This document shows, in pieces, positions 33,584 through 43,233 of a stretch of 64,000 bases of DNA; the first letter of the stretch is position 1; each line of letters opens with the position of its first letter. Both the position numbers and the translations under genes were made by a program. The stretch covers positions 248,001 to 312,000 of the forward strand of contig RQOL01000636.1 in NCBI GenBank assembly GCA_013076295.1. The letters run 5' to 3'. A model generated the notes under the pieces. That model saw only the letters and a list, made by a program, of their open reading frames with translations, did no database searches and had not been told where the DNA came from. The stretch is from Sanderia malayensis. Taxonomy: Eukaryota > Cnidaria > Scyphozoa > Semaeostomeae > Pelagiidae.

Positions 33584-34560
33584 TAGACCAGGCTGTGGTG
33601 GAGGTAGGTACCACTTTTGTGCGGAATTTACCAGACTACGATTTTTCTGTAGCTGTTGTGTTGGTCATTAAGAATCGCGATGGTAAACAGCGATCTTGGG
33701 GTGGGTGGGGGAGATACGGGGGTTCAAAGTTGCGGTCCAAGACGTTTGACTTCTGAGGAGGAGTTCACAATCAAATCCTCATTTCTAAAGTAGCTACAAG
33801 ACTTTTGGCGGTGGACTTCATTCAGGTATGCACTGTTTGACTCTTTCCGACTAATTAAAGGTAAACATGCCCTTTTTTGTCACGTGACCAAAAATTTACC
33901 CCTTTTCCTTATATGGAATTTCTTCACATTTTTAGAAATTTGATCATGATTATGGGCAAAAGTGATTCACATTCGTTCGAAACTGGCTTAGTCAGTATTT
34001 GCATCGTTATATTCAGCATCTGAATTCATTAGCGGGTACAAATGGCAACCAACATAAGTAAAAGCAAACTGGCAGAAATACAACTTACCACATAACAAAT
34101 TGTGAGCCCGACGTTAATCTTGTTCATCATTCATCATTCTCGTCAGTATCATTGTCTATTCCAAGTACATCATTTTTATCTTCATTTTCACTGTCATCCA
34201 GCCCCATTAACAAATCTTCATTGTTTTCTGGGAATGGCTTTTCTATCCAAACAATCTCGCACTTCTCTGTCCAACAAAGATTCGAAAGATGTGGCTGTCC
34301 GAAAGATTACACATCCGAAAGATGTGTAATCATCAAAGATGTAAGATGCGATTAACCCCAGCTGATTTTCTCCGGCTGACTTCCAGATTTTAGCAACGAA
34401 ATTTGCTCGGTTAATATGCAACTTTAACGCAGACTGATATGGAGGGAGTGATGAAAGATCAACATGAAAGTCTCGATTGCAAGAGGAATAACACTCGCAA
34501 ATGACAGAACCCTTTTGAAAGAATAAAATACCAGACAATTTAATTATAAACTTGGACCAA
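33584..34560 (-). mobile_element. TAGACC-ended transposon, copy B (3' end only)
   Basis: Starts TAGACCAGGCTGTGG, like the right end of copy A inverted. Through 34050 it follows 7020-7464 in reverse, with many substitutions (shared ATTTACCCCTTTTCCTTATA-type block and GAAACTGGCTTAGTCAGTAT). The C-terminal part of the same protein follows. The other end (GGTCTA with inverted repeat) is not found in the window, so the copy is truncated. Confidence 0.75.
34127..34538 (-). pseudogene. C-terminal part of transposon B protein
   Basis: DFHVDLSSLPPYQSALKLHI and NRANFVAKIWKSAGENQL align with the end of the copy A protein (IDLSILPPCESVLLLH, RANYVAKIWRSSEESQL). A small local duplication of a CGAAAGATGT motif (34267-34330) breaks the frame. 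The acidic end (EDLLMGLDDSENED) then leads to a stop at 34127-34129. Confidence 0.72.
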
Positions 34561-34589
34561 ACAGCCGTTCATTTTTTCCTTATTTCTCA

Positions 34590-36300
34590 ATATACTATGG
34601 CAAAGAAAGGAGAAAAATCGATTCCCATAACAAGTTCGACCGACAAAAGACAAATAACTGGCACATTTCCAATAAGCATAAGTGGAAACTTCTTGCCAAT
34701 TTTTTTATGAATGCAATAGTCAATGCAGCTGAGAAAGGGGAAGCTTTTTCTGGTTCCTGGCTGACAAGCAATGAATCGATATTTCCACCATTCACTGTTC
34801 TGTCTTGTGTTAAATTGGTATTCATTAGATTTTGCTTGAATAGATGGTAAAATTTGTTATATACAAGGAGTTATTGGCCTTGTAGCTGCGAAGCCCCATC
34901 AGGTTCATTGTTTTTGTGAATAATGGACAAAGTAGAAGGGACAACGTGAAAGGAATGGGCTGCAATAATATCTATTAAACTTTGCAAATAAGAAAGGGCA
35001 TTTTCATGAAATGATATTTGTGCCCTTCTGTTTGTAGCATGGTTTCAATGTGCATTTTTAATAAACATGAGGGATCAATTGGAGTGATTTTTGAGAAAAA
35101 ATTGGCTTGCGAAGGAACATTATATGTTTCGTGGGGATGAATCTCAGTAATATGATGATGTGCATAGTTCATAAGATTTAACTGGAAGAAATATAAGAGA
35201 TTGAATAGCGAACAGTAAGCAATTCAAAGAAAAACAGGCAATGGTTTTTCACATCTTCGTTTAGATGAGATATGGTGTTCTCTAAGCCAATTTATAAATG
35301 GCACGTTGTGTTTTTGTGCGGGTGTTTTATAATCAAGCTGCAACATTTTGTTATCAGCAGAGCTATCTGGTTTTGGGGGAAAGAAATCAACGGTGACTCC
35401 AAAACAGTAAGCGATACTGGTGTTAGACAGAAGAGCCCACATTTCTGGTGCACATAGCTTTAAATCCACTACATACCTTGAAAGCAGCCTTCCAGGCATT
35501 GATGGCTGTAGCAAACCAGCTATCTTTATGGAAAGTATCCTTCCATTTGGAAATATATGATGTCACATACCTTAAAATCATACCCCTACCATCACTGGTT
35601 TGAGCATCCATTGATCAAAGAAGAGATGGTAAAAGGGTGTCAATGTAAGTTTTGAGGTGAACTCCAAATGCACCAGCAGGATGTCTAATGTGTAAAATTT
35701 CAGATGCATCACAACGTTCAACAACGGTCTCCCTTTCCTGGAGTGCTACGGAATGACATGCCTTGTTAGATTTTTGATGTTTTACGACATGTGAATATAA
35801 AAGGTCAAAAGTTGCAGGAATGTTTGCCCGTATCGACTTGACATTAATATCTTGGAAATTAGTTAACCAGACCAGCAAATGAACATGAACAGTTCCCCTA
35901 GTCTTGGAATTTGAAATGCTAGAAGAACATGTTAATCCTGGTCTGATTCTTCATCCTATTAAAATAGAATAAATATGTGTTCCAATTTTCATCACGGGTT
36001 CCACCCAAATAGCGGCAAATGATTTGCTCAAGAACATGGAAAATCAAGAACAAAGGTGTTTCAGATGGTCGAACATTGTAACTGAAGCGCAAGTCATCAA
36101 GCCAGACGTAAATGTCCATTCTGATGGTTATATCAAAACAGAGGTAGCCTTTTTTAATAAATTTAGTAATAAAAGATAACTTGCTGCTGGCTTAATCTTG
36201 TTTGCCGTCCTCCCAAGATTGACACAGATCTGTAAAGGGATATAGGTTGGGCCATAAAGCACATTCCAACCCAATCCATTGAGAAATTTTGACCGAGTTC
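34590..36300 (-). pseudogene. Degenerate large TE protein, family not named
   Basis: Minus-strand pieces in several frames: WLDDLRFSYNVRPSETPLFL and NWNTYLFYFNRMK (about 35925-36119); GTVHVHLLVWLTNFQDINVK, SIRANIPATFDLLYSHVVKH (about 35770-35905); ILRYVTSYISKWKDTFHK (about 35530-35590); LKLCAPEMWALLSNTSIAY (about 35405-35465); VPFINWLREHHISSK (35260-35310); and YNVPSQANFFSKITPIDPSC (about 35060-35140). The GTVHVHxLLW and Y(V/I)xKW motifs occur in repeat-encoded replication-like proteins of invertebrates, but I cannot name this family or its chemistry. It is heavily damaged. Confidence 0.45.
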
Positions 36301-38100
36301 ATAGTTACCTTTTCCGACTAAAAATAGCTAACTTATAGTTAACTAATTTTAGTCGGTTGCATTTTGCACTCATCCGATCGGGTCTTTTGTTTTGTTTTGA
36401 TTCACTTATTGCCGTTCTTTCACAAGCTTTCTTCGAAGAATTGCTATTTTTTGCCCTATAGTCTGGTAAGTGTGTTTGCCTTCTACAATGTACTTCGCTT
36501 AGCTTGCTCAAAACATTGCAATATTGTGCAATTTCAATTTCGGAATTGAGTGTGCAATTTTTCACGACTGTGCCACTCTACCAGATTTTTATTGCAGAGA
36601 GTGCTTCTTTCCATGCCACCTTGACTAGGACTGGAACTCGGAAAAGTTATTCCTTCAGGTACGTACGTTATTGTGTTAAAATCAGCACTGTAATTAGTAT
36701 TTCCGTGATTCGACACAGGAAATTTATTACTCAGAGAATTTTCCTTCATTGCCCTTCTTTCAGATTTTCACTAGAAACGTTGTCGCCCATTCGCCGAAAC
36801 CGCATCATAAGTAAATTTCCAACAATCTTCTCATTCTTTACTGAGTAGACATTGTTTCATTAATTTCTTTGCTTTTGCCTCATTTCCACGTCTTATTGCT
36901 TATGTAATTTTCCACTTTTCACAGATACACTGTCCACAACTGGCTTTTGTATATACACATTTATATCATTCTTTTTATTTACTATATTTTATAACGTATT
37001 TAATGTGTATAATTGTATCCCCTTTTATGTATCCCTTTTCTCTTTTATCACCCCAACAAATGCCACAACATGCACGCAAGAACATCACGGGCCAACGACG
37101 AAGGCAGGCGACCAGGGCCCATCACCAGGCTCACCGCCAAGAACAGACTCAAGTCATTGAAACACCTCCTACAAAACAACCACTTGCTGTTCCCCTCCAC
37201 GAGATGCTGCAGTTGCAGTTACAGTTACAGCAGCAACAGGCCCAGCAACAAGCATTTCCTGTTTCGTTAATGCTCGGGAGCATAAAGATTGCACAATATT
37301 AAAATTCAGAACTCTGATCGGTTAATTCTGCGCTAATGTTATTGTTTGAGGAAGTTGTACTCATTGAAGCACGTCCCCTGCTCGTTCTTCCAATTTCAAA
37401 GATTTGGCTGCTCCGCGCAAATAAAAGAGTGAAAAAATCGTATCTCTCAAACTTGACAAAAATTTGCAGTATGCAAAATTTTGGAGAAACTCAATTTTTG
37501 TTCTTTCCAGTCAGCACATTTACAAAAATTTAGTCAGCAGAAGTCGGCATATTTTTAAAACACTGCTCGTCACAAAAAGTCATATGTCTCTTTGGCACTC
37601 TACTCTAATTGCACTAGATAGTTCTATAGGTTATTTATTATAGCTGTCACAATTTTTTTTTCTATTAAACTTGTTTTTCAGTTTTTTTCTGAAAGAATGA
37701 ATGTGTATTTGTAATATTTTAAAGGGAAAGTAATATTTTAAATGGAGACCCATTTACATAAAAATGTAGATCAGGATATTCTGCATCTTTTGATATATAG
37801 TTTGTTTTGCTTAGTATTTTTCTAATGTGCTTAGTGACTTTCATAGGCATAGGCAAGTTTTAATTCAGCCACACAGTAGTCGATTTGTGCAACAAATTAC
37901 CATCAGAAGCAATTGAGTGCACCAGAGTCAATTCATTCAAACACCATCGATCTCACAAACAACTACGCACCATGATGGAGGATCATATGAGTCAATAGCT
38001 CGCATCCTCTACAGTCCAGCATTTATCGGCATTATTGTGTGCAAGGCTGGCTCACGTGTAATGAAACAGGTGATTCAAAGTCATGCATAGATAAATAAAT
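36300..38100. other. No supported gene
   Basis: AT-rich sequence. A plus frame at about 37003-37302 encodes a Gln-rich peptide (LQLQLQLQQQQAQQQ) from a CAG-rich patch. It has no recognisable domain and I do not call it a gene. TTTAGTCGGTTG and AACTAATTTTAG occur near 36300-36360. No repeat family was recognised. Confidence 0.4.
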
Positions 38101-38547
38101 ATGTACTGTAACGTTTAAGATAAATTTTTCGCATCTAGAAAAACAAGATTTCTTTTATTTTACTTTGTTTAAAAGACCAATCGGAATTTAGTCCCTGGAA
38201 CCACAGACCCAATATATTTAAAGGAAAACAATTGATATTGTTATCATAACAAAGAAACACCATGTGTTGCTCATCCATCTGTAGTGTTTACGTGTTATAT
38301 GTTGCAAGGTTAAATAAATTATCATTTAATAATTAATAATTATAACAGTTAGCAAGCGCCTAGTAACATGCTGGCCTGTCACTTTGATGGTAAAATTATG
38401 TAACCTAATTAACCAGTAATCTTAATGTCGTTGTATGTAACTTAGAATTCGAATCAGATTTAGAAAAGCAGCACAATCGTATAGACGTGTTTTCTCTGTG
38501 TTCAATTCTACCCCGCTTCGCTACAAATTTGGTGACAGAGGTGGGAT

Positions 38548-39501
38548 GTGGCTGCAATTCTGCCTGAAAAGTTCGAACAAGGAGATTTTCGCGTATGGTT
38601 ACACCAGTTTGAAGTCTGTGCTGACGCAAATGGATGGACAGAACCACAAAGAGTCAGGAAATTGCCAGCGTTTCTTCGTGGACTTGCTGCAACGCATTTT
38701 TATGCCCTCACGGATGAGCAACGAGACACCTATCAGAATTTGCTTACAAACCTGACAGCCGCCTTGTGTCCCGCGATTTGCAGAGAAACGTATTATACGG
38801 AATTCGGAGAACGCTTGCTACGAAATGGCGAAGACTCTTCAGTATACTTGTGGGCACTTCAAGAGCTGCTAGCAAAAGCCGAACCAACATTGACCGCCGA
38901 CGCTCAGGCCGCCCTTCTTGGTCGTCAATTTATGAAGGGCCTTCCGAATTCCATGCGGTTCAAGTTGCTGGAGCACAATCCTGTACCATCGTTAAAAGAG
39001 ATGGTCACGTTTTCGAAACAGTTTTTGGCTGTTCGTTTTGACGCGTCATCATCCAAGATGTCCTGTGCCGCCACAATGACGCCTGTCCCAGCGGAGTCGC
39101 CGTCAGAGCCCGAGCCTGTGGTGCAAGAGTTGATTTCTCCTGTGAAGGAGCTTCAGGTGCAACAAAAAGCTGTTGTTGCTGCTCTATCAGCAGAAAGGCA
39201 ACGGCCTAACATCAAGCAACAACAACCGTCTTCCTCGTCCTCACCAATGCAAAGGCAGTTTATTTGCTACTTCTGCAACGAGCCAGGCCATATTGCCAGG
39301 AACTGTCCACGAAAGCCACAGTTTCAACGTTTTGGAGGGCAACAGAGGCCGGTGCCACACAACCGTGGAAGATGCTCCCTTTGTGAAGGATTTGGCCACT
39401 CAGTTGCCCAATGTGCCAACAATTGGACTGATGATAGTCGCTATTTGTCAAGGCCTACTACCGGCCAATCGTCAAATGAAAGTGCTTCTTTAAACTATTA
39501 A
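38548..39501 (+). CDS. gag: gypsy gag with two zinc knuckles
   Basis: A 317-codon frame beginning AAILPEKFEQGDFRVWLHQF. The codon at the natural start is GTG (GATGTGGCTGC), so an original ATG may have mutated. The capsid-like region is residues 1-160. A CCHC knuckle CYFCNEPGHIARNC lies near residue 240 and a second CSLCEGFGHSVAQC near 280. The last codons TTA AAC form part of the frameshift heptamer before the TAA at 39499-39501. The reading frame is otherwise intact. Confidence 0.88.
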   Translation: MAAILPEKFEQGDFRVWLHQFEVCADANGWTEPQRVRKLPAFLRGLAATHFYALTDEQRDTYQNLLTNLTAALCPAICRETYYTEFGERLLRNGEDSSVYLWALQELLAKAEPTLTADAQAALLGRQFMKGLPNSMRFKLLEHNPVPSLKEMVTFSKQFLAVRFDASSSKMSCAATMTPVPAESPSEPEPVVQELISPVKELQVQQKAVVAALSAERQRPNIKQQQPSSSSSPMQRQFICYFCNEPGHIARNCPRKPQFQRFGGQQRPVPHNRGRCSLCEGFGHSVAQCANNWTDDSRYLSRPTTGQSSNESASLNY

Positions 39502-39533
39502 GGGGTGGCGTCGTAGGCTGCGACGATCACCCC
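39489..39533 (+). promoter_or_regulatory. -1 ribosomal frameshift signal (TTTAAAC + hairpin)
   Basis: The heptamer T TTA AAC (39489-39495) is in the gag frame immediately before the gag stop. After a six-base spacer there is a hairpin: GGGGTG (39502-39507) pairs with CACCCC (39528-39533), and the inner CGTCG (39509-39513) pairs with CGACG (39521-39525) around a seven-base loop. The frame reached by a -1 slip is exactly the pol frame, which is open through the protease. Confidence 0.88.
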
Positions 39534-41002
39534 TGTCGTTTTGTTGTTCGAGTTACTGCTAATAACCATAGCCCCAGAGGGGAATCCATTCCTGCACAGC
39601 CCCTTGTTGATTGTTTCGTTAACGACTTTCACGTCAATGCCTTGATTGACACAGGATCTATGCTGTCCATTTTTAGCTATGCTGCCTTCTCAAGCATGCC
39701 ATGTAAACCTCCCATAGTTAGCAGTGGCTTCAATGAATGTGTTTCTGTTACTGGCCAGTCATTAACTTCAAAGGGCCAATTTGTTGGGGACATTAAATTC
39801 TCAGACACTGGCCCATCCTATCAAATTCCTTTTATTGTGTGCGACAATATGTTACCACCGATGACATGCATTTTGGGTTGGGATTTTCTAACTTCCCACC
39901 ACTTAAACATAGTTGTCTCTGACACAGGTTACTTTCTTGTTGGTCCACATGGTCAAACACTCATTTCGCCTATACCTGGGGGCAAAAGCATTCCTCCCCC
40001 TGATTTTGATTCGGCATGTTTTGTTTTTGAGCAGTCTGTTCATCGTGGTCCTGTTCCTCTTTGTCTAGTCCACAGTACTTGCATTCCAGCTCGCAGTGAA
40101 GTTCTCTTAGTCACTAACGTTCCTCGTAGTACTCGTAATACTTTAGGTATGGTAACACCACTTTCTACTGAGCTTAGCCACTCTAGTTTATGCCCAGCGT
40201 ATTCAGTCTGCACAGCACAGCATCGTAATGTTCCTGTGAGGCTAGTTAATACCAGTATAGAGGCCTGTGAATTGCAGAAAGGTGAGCATATTGCCAATTT
40301 TTGTCCTGTCAGTGAGCAAATATGTCCTGAAAAGACCATGCTCTCTGCACAAGCTCTTGTGGGTGGTACTGTCCAGTCATCTAACAACCTTGCTGCTGAA
40401 TTGTCTGCTGCCTTAAGTCCTACCCTTTCTCCATCTGATCGAGATACTTTGTTTACCACGTTATGTAACTATACTGATGTTTTTGAACCTACATTGGGTC
40501 ACACCTCTGTTATAACACATCGTATTGATACGGGTGACTCGCCCCCCATGCGGCAACGTGCTCGTCGCCTTCCTTATGCTTATGGCCAAGAAACTAACCG
40601 TCAAATCCAGGAAATGCTGGGCCAAGGAATTATTCAAGCTAGCCACAGCCCATGGGCTTCCCCCATTGTCCTTGTTTGTAAAAAGGATGGCAGCTATCGT
40701 TTTTGTGTAGATTATCGAAAGCTAAATTCAGTTACTAAAAAGGATGCTCGTCCCTTGCCGCGGGTGGATGATTTACTGGATGCCTTACAAGGTTATGATA
40801 TGTTTACTACCCTTGATTTGCGAAGCGGATATTGGCAACTTAGCGTTGATCCTCAAGACAGAGAGAAAACTGCTTTTGTCACCCCCTCCGGTAGCTGGGA
40901 ATCTACGTGTCCCTTTTGGATTATCTGATGCACCTGCATCTTTCGATCTTGCTATGCAAATTATTATGTCTGGTCTCCATTATGACAGCTGCCTTTGCTA
41001 TT
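39495..41002 (+). pseudogene. pol: gypsy pol: protease and partial reverse transcriptase
   Basis: Entered by the -1 shift at 39495. Aspartic protease active site ALIDTGSMLSIFS near 39640, with its C-terminal ILGWDFL. Reverse transcriptase follows from HRIDTGDSPPMRQRARRLPY, with SPWASPIVLVCKKDGSYRFC, VDYRKLNSVTKKDARPLPRV and TTLDLRSGYWQL. A one-base change near 40890 shifts the frame, after which RVPFGLSDAPASFD continues in another frame up to HYDSCLCY. The catalytic Asp pair, RNase H and integrase are missing because the sequence changes at 41002/41003. Confidence 0.85.
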
Positions 41003-41069
41003 AGTAGTATAGGGAGGCTAACGACCATATGGACTTTTTTAATGTTTAAGAGCGGCGCGGTTTTTTAAA

Positions 41070-41150
41070 TGTTTAAGGAAAAGGCGTGGAAGTTTGAATG
41101 TTTAAGGAAAAGGTGTGGAAGTTGGAATGTTTAAGCTGCGGATTAGGCGG
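41070..41150 (+). repeat. Short direct repeats near left end
   Basis: AATGTTTAAGGAAAAGG is repeated with GTGTGGAAGTT-type spacers at about 41070-41095 and 41097-41125, with a further AATGTTTAAG near 41130 and earlier near 41038. Such direct repeats are common just inside the ends of large DNA transposons. Confidence 0.6.
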
Positions 41151-41220
41151 TGGTTTAAATTATTTTGGAAAATGAACATGTTGACTCGGGTTTCTGGAGG
41201 CGATTTAAATTATTTTAAAG

Positions 41221-41229
41221 TATAAAAGG
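41221..41229 (+). promoter_or_regulatory. TATA-box-like element
   Basis: TATAAAAGG lies about 60 bp upstream of the ATG at 41283, a plausible core promoter for the first viral-type ORFs. Inferred from sequence only. Confidence 0.45.
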
Positions 41230-41282
41230 AATTTGTTATTTTTTGTGAATATAAAGTAGAAAAAAAGGTTATAAGGATAAAA

Positions 41283-41459
41283 ATGGAAAACTGCAGGCAG
41301 GAGCAAATGAACAAAATGGAGAAAATCCAGAAAAACATAAGAGGAGTAAATGATGAATTATTACGCAAAGTTAATATAATGTCAGATTGGGGTGAGAAGT
41401 TGTTAGAAACAGTTGGTGAAATAAAGCGAACATTAGAACAAAATCAAGTTGAAATTTAA
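41283..41459 (+). CDS. Small coiled-coil ORF
   Basis: ATG at 41283, 58 codons: MENCRQEQMNKMEKIQKN and later SDWGEKLLETVGEIKRTLEQ, a charged amphipathic helix with heptad spacing. First ORF of the block, downstream of a TATA-like box and 70 bp before the Fic gene. It could regulate or bind a neighbour product; no family recognised. Confidence 0.5.
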   Translation: MENCRQEQMNKMEKIQKNIRGVNDELLRKVNIMSDWGEKLLETVGEIKRTLEQNQVEI

Positions 41460-41529
41460 ACTCTAAATTTAAAATTTAAAAATCAGGGATTTGATTGGGA
41501 TTTTGATGGTGAATATAAGAAAATAGTTG

Positions 41530-42027
41530 ATGGATTACAAGATTGTGCTGAAAGATATCGAAGAACGAATGTTGATGAGTATTTGTGTAACAGAAAATGA
41601 AAGATCGGATTTGAAAAATGCGTTTATATATTTGAAATCCTCTTTATGTTATTCAAAATTGATAGATATAGAAATGATAAAAGAAGCACACTCATATATA
41701 ATGAAAAATGAAAAAGCTTCAGAGTTTTCACAAAAAGTTAGATGTACAAAATATGAAGGTGAAGTGTATCAGTATTGTCATCCTGATAAAATTGAAAGTG
41801 AGTTACAAAAATTGATTACACAACAAGAAAAGATGAATGCGTGGGAGTTTATAGTAAGGTTTTTATGGATCCATCCGTTTGCAGATGGGAATGGGAGAAT
41901 TGCAAAATTGTTATATTATTTCTTATCAAAAGATTTGAAAATATGGACTAATCAAAGTGAATATATTCGTGAATGTATAAGTCTACAAAAGAAAATGGTG
42001 AAAGATGGGAAGTTGATTTATGAATAA
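41530..42027 (+). CDS. Fic-domain protein (predicted nucleotidyl transferase)
   Basis: An intact frame of 165 codons from the ATG at 41530. The Fic core motif HPFADGNGRIAK lies at residues 115-126 (consensus HxFx[D/E]GNGRxxR; here the last Arg is Lys). It is preceded by the expected helix (NAWEFIVRFLWI) and, at about 71-90, by the flap region KYEGEVYQYCHPDKIESEL. Family knowledge: Fic proteins transfer AMP or other phosphate groups to hydroxyls of target proteins, using the motif His as base. No inhibitory S/T-x3-E-G/N helix, signal peptide, TPR or membrane segment is seen, unlike animal FICD, so it resembles compact stand-alone Fic proteins. It sits in the viral-type block beside the MATH gene. 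Target unknown. Confidence 0.88.
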   Translation: MDYKIVLKDIEERMLMSICVTENERSDLKNAFIYLKSSLCYSKLIDIEMIKEAHSYIMKNEKASEFSQKVRCTKYEGEVYQYCHPDKIESELQKLITQQEKMNAWEFIVRFLWIHPFADGNGRIAKLLYYFLSKDLKIWTNQSEYIRECISLQKKMVKDGKLIYE

Positions 42028-42135
42028 TAAACGATCAGGAAGTGTTTATGATTTAAAATGAGTTAAAAAAAGGTTGAATAAAACAATTTAAAATGAAATG
42101 AGGGAAATAAATTGAAGTAATAAAGCATAATCAAA

Positions 42136-42482
42136 ATGGAAGTAAGAGACTTGTTACATCTATCGCATGAGGAGAAATTGCGATATATAGATCAACAGAT
42201 CAAAAATTTAGAATGGGAGCGAAATACAGAATTAGTGAGTCAGACAACTAATTCAGAGAAGAATTTAGAGAAAGAGATGACTGAGTTGAAAACACAACTT
42301 ATTGCATTGAAAAGAGAAGATAAAAAAGTGAAATTAATGCGGAATTAATTGGTGAGTTGTTAGATGAGCAGAAGAATTCAGGATTGAAGTTGGAAAGAGA
42401 AATGAAAGAAATAAGAGGTAAAGTAATAAAGAATGGGGAATTATTTGAAGATCTGTTGGATGAACAGAGAATGTACAAATGA
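42136..42482 (+). pseudogene. Coiled-coil ORF with one frameshift
   Basis: From the ATG at 42136 the frame encodes heptad-rich sequence (HEEKLRYIDQQIKNLEWERN, EKEMTELKTQLIALKRE) to a stop at 42348. A second frame overlapping this end continues in the same style (LIGELLDEQKNSGLKLERE) to 42482. One frameshift near 42337 would explain both. Its place directly before the MATH gene is that of the coiled coil in TRAF proteins, which trimerises the MATH domain. Here it would be a separate gene or a split fusion. Confidence 0.5.
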
Positions 42483-42525
42483 AAGTAGATAATTACTAAA
42501 GAGTAAGGTTGATAAAACAGAACAG

Positions 42526-43074
42526 ATGGATTTTCATGAGATTCGAATGTTAGAGAATAATCAGATTAAAAATCATTTGAGGATAAAAAGGTTAGAAGAG
42601 AACTATTATCATCCAGAGTCGATGAATGGCAATATGATTTGGATTATTGATAATTTTGTTAATGAAAGAAGGGAAGCGGTGATGGATGCAACACGATCAA
42701 ATCATAGTCCAGTATTTTTAACGAGTAATTTTGGATATAAAATGGGTTTAAGAATCTACTTGAATGGAGATCAATCACACGGAGCGCAGAATAGGTTTAT
42801 TAGTTTATATATTATGGTATATAAAGGATTGTATGATAACATTGTATCATGGCCACTAGATAAGCAAGTAACATTAAGAATAATTAATCAACATAACAGA
42901 AATTTAGATGTTCAGGAAACATTTAGAACAAAAGTAGAAAGTGAAGCTTTTAAGAAACCAAAAAGTGTTAAAAACATACCTTCAGGAGTTCCATGTATGA
43001 TGCCATTATCGAAGCTCAGTGAGCGAGGTTTTATAGTTGATGATAAGTTGTTTATAGAATGTAAGGTAGAGTAA
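42526..43074 (+). CDS. MATH/TRAF-C domain protein
   Basis: An intact 182-codon frame. After a short helix (residues about 1-30), residues about 36-181 follow the TRAF-C pattern step by step: GNMIWIIDNF, SPVFLTSNFGYKMGLRIYLN, GDQSHGAQNRFISLYIMVYK, YDNIVSWPLDKQVTLRII, a FKKP block, PSGVPCMMPLSKLSERG and VDDKLFIECKVE. This matches the MATH fold of TRAF adaptor proteins, which binds receptor tails and forms trimers with a coiled coil. There is no RING or TRAF zinc finger, so it could compete with or redirect host TRAF signalling; that is inference. It lies between the coiled-coil ORF and an opposed ORF in the viral-type block. Confidence 0.87.
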   Translation: MDFHEIRMLENNQIKNHLRIKRLEENYYHPESMNGNMIWIIDNFVNERREAVMDATRSNHSPVFLTSNFGYKMGLRIYLNGDQSHGAQNRFISLYIMVYKGLYDNIVSWPLDKQVTLRIINQHNRNLDVQETFRTKVESEAFKKPKSVKNIPSGVPCMMPLSKLSERGFIVDDKLFIECKVE

Positions 43075-43233
43075 CAAGAGAAAAGGAACAATTTTATTGA
43101 ACATTGTATCATTTTATCATTATAAAAGTTATTAAAAATGATTATCATATAAATCGAAAAAGAATTAAAGCTCATCAATTTCGGAGTCAATCTCATTAAG
43201 CCATTTGTATGTGGCTAGTTCAGATTTATATCT

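Larger units (their letters stand above)
38100..41002 (+). mobile_element. Ty3/gypsy LTR element, 3' truncated
   Basis: TTTGGTGACAGAGGTGGGA at about 38529 is a typical gypsy primer-binding start at the end of a 5' LTR whose left border I cannot fix (probably 38.1 kb). Gag and pol follow, linked by a -1 frameshift signal. The element ends at 41002, within reverse transcriptase just before the catalytic YxDD box, where the DNA-virus-like block begins. No 3' LTR is in the window. Confidence 0.85.

Noticed and set aside
37003..37302. Gln-rich plus-strand ORF as a gene
   Set aside because: CAG-rich low-complexity sequence, no domain, no neighbours supporting it.
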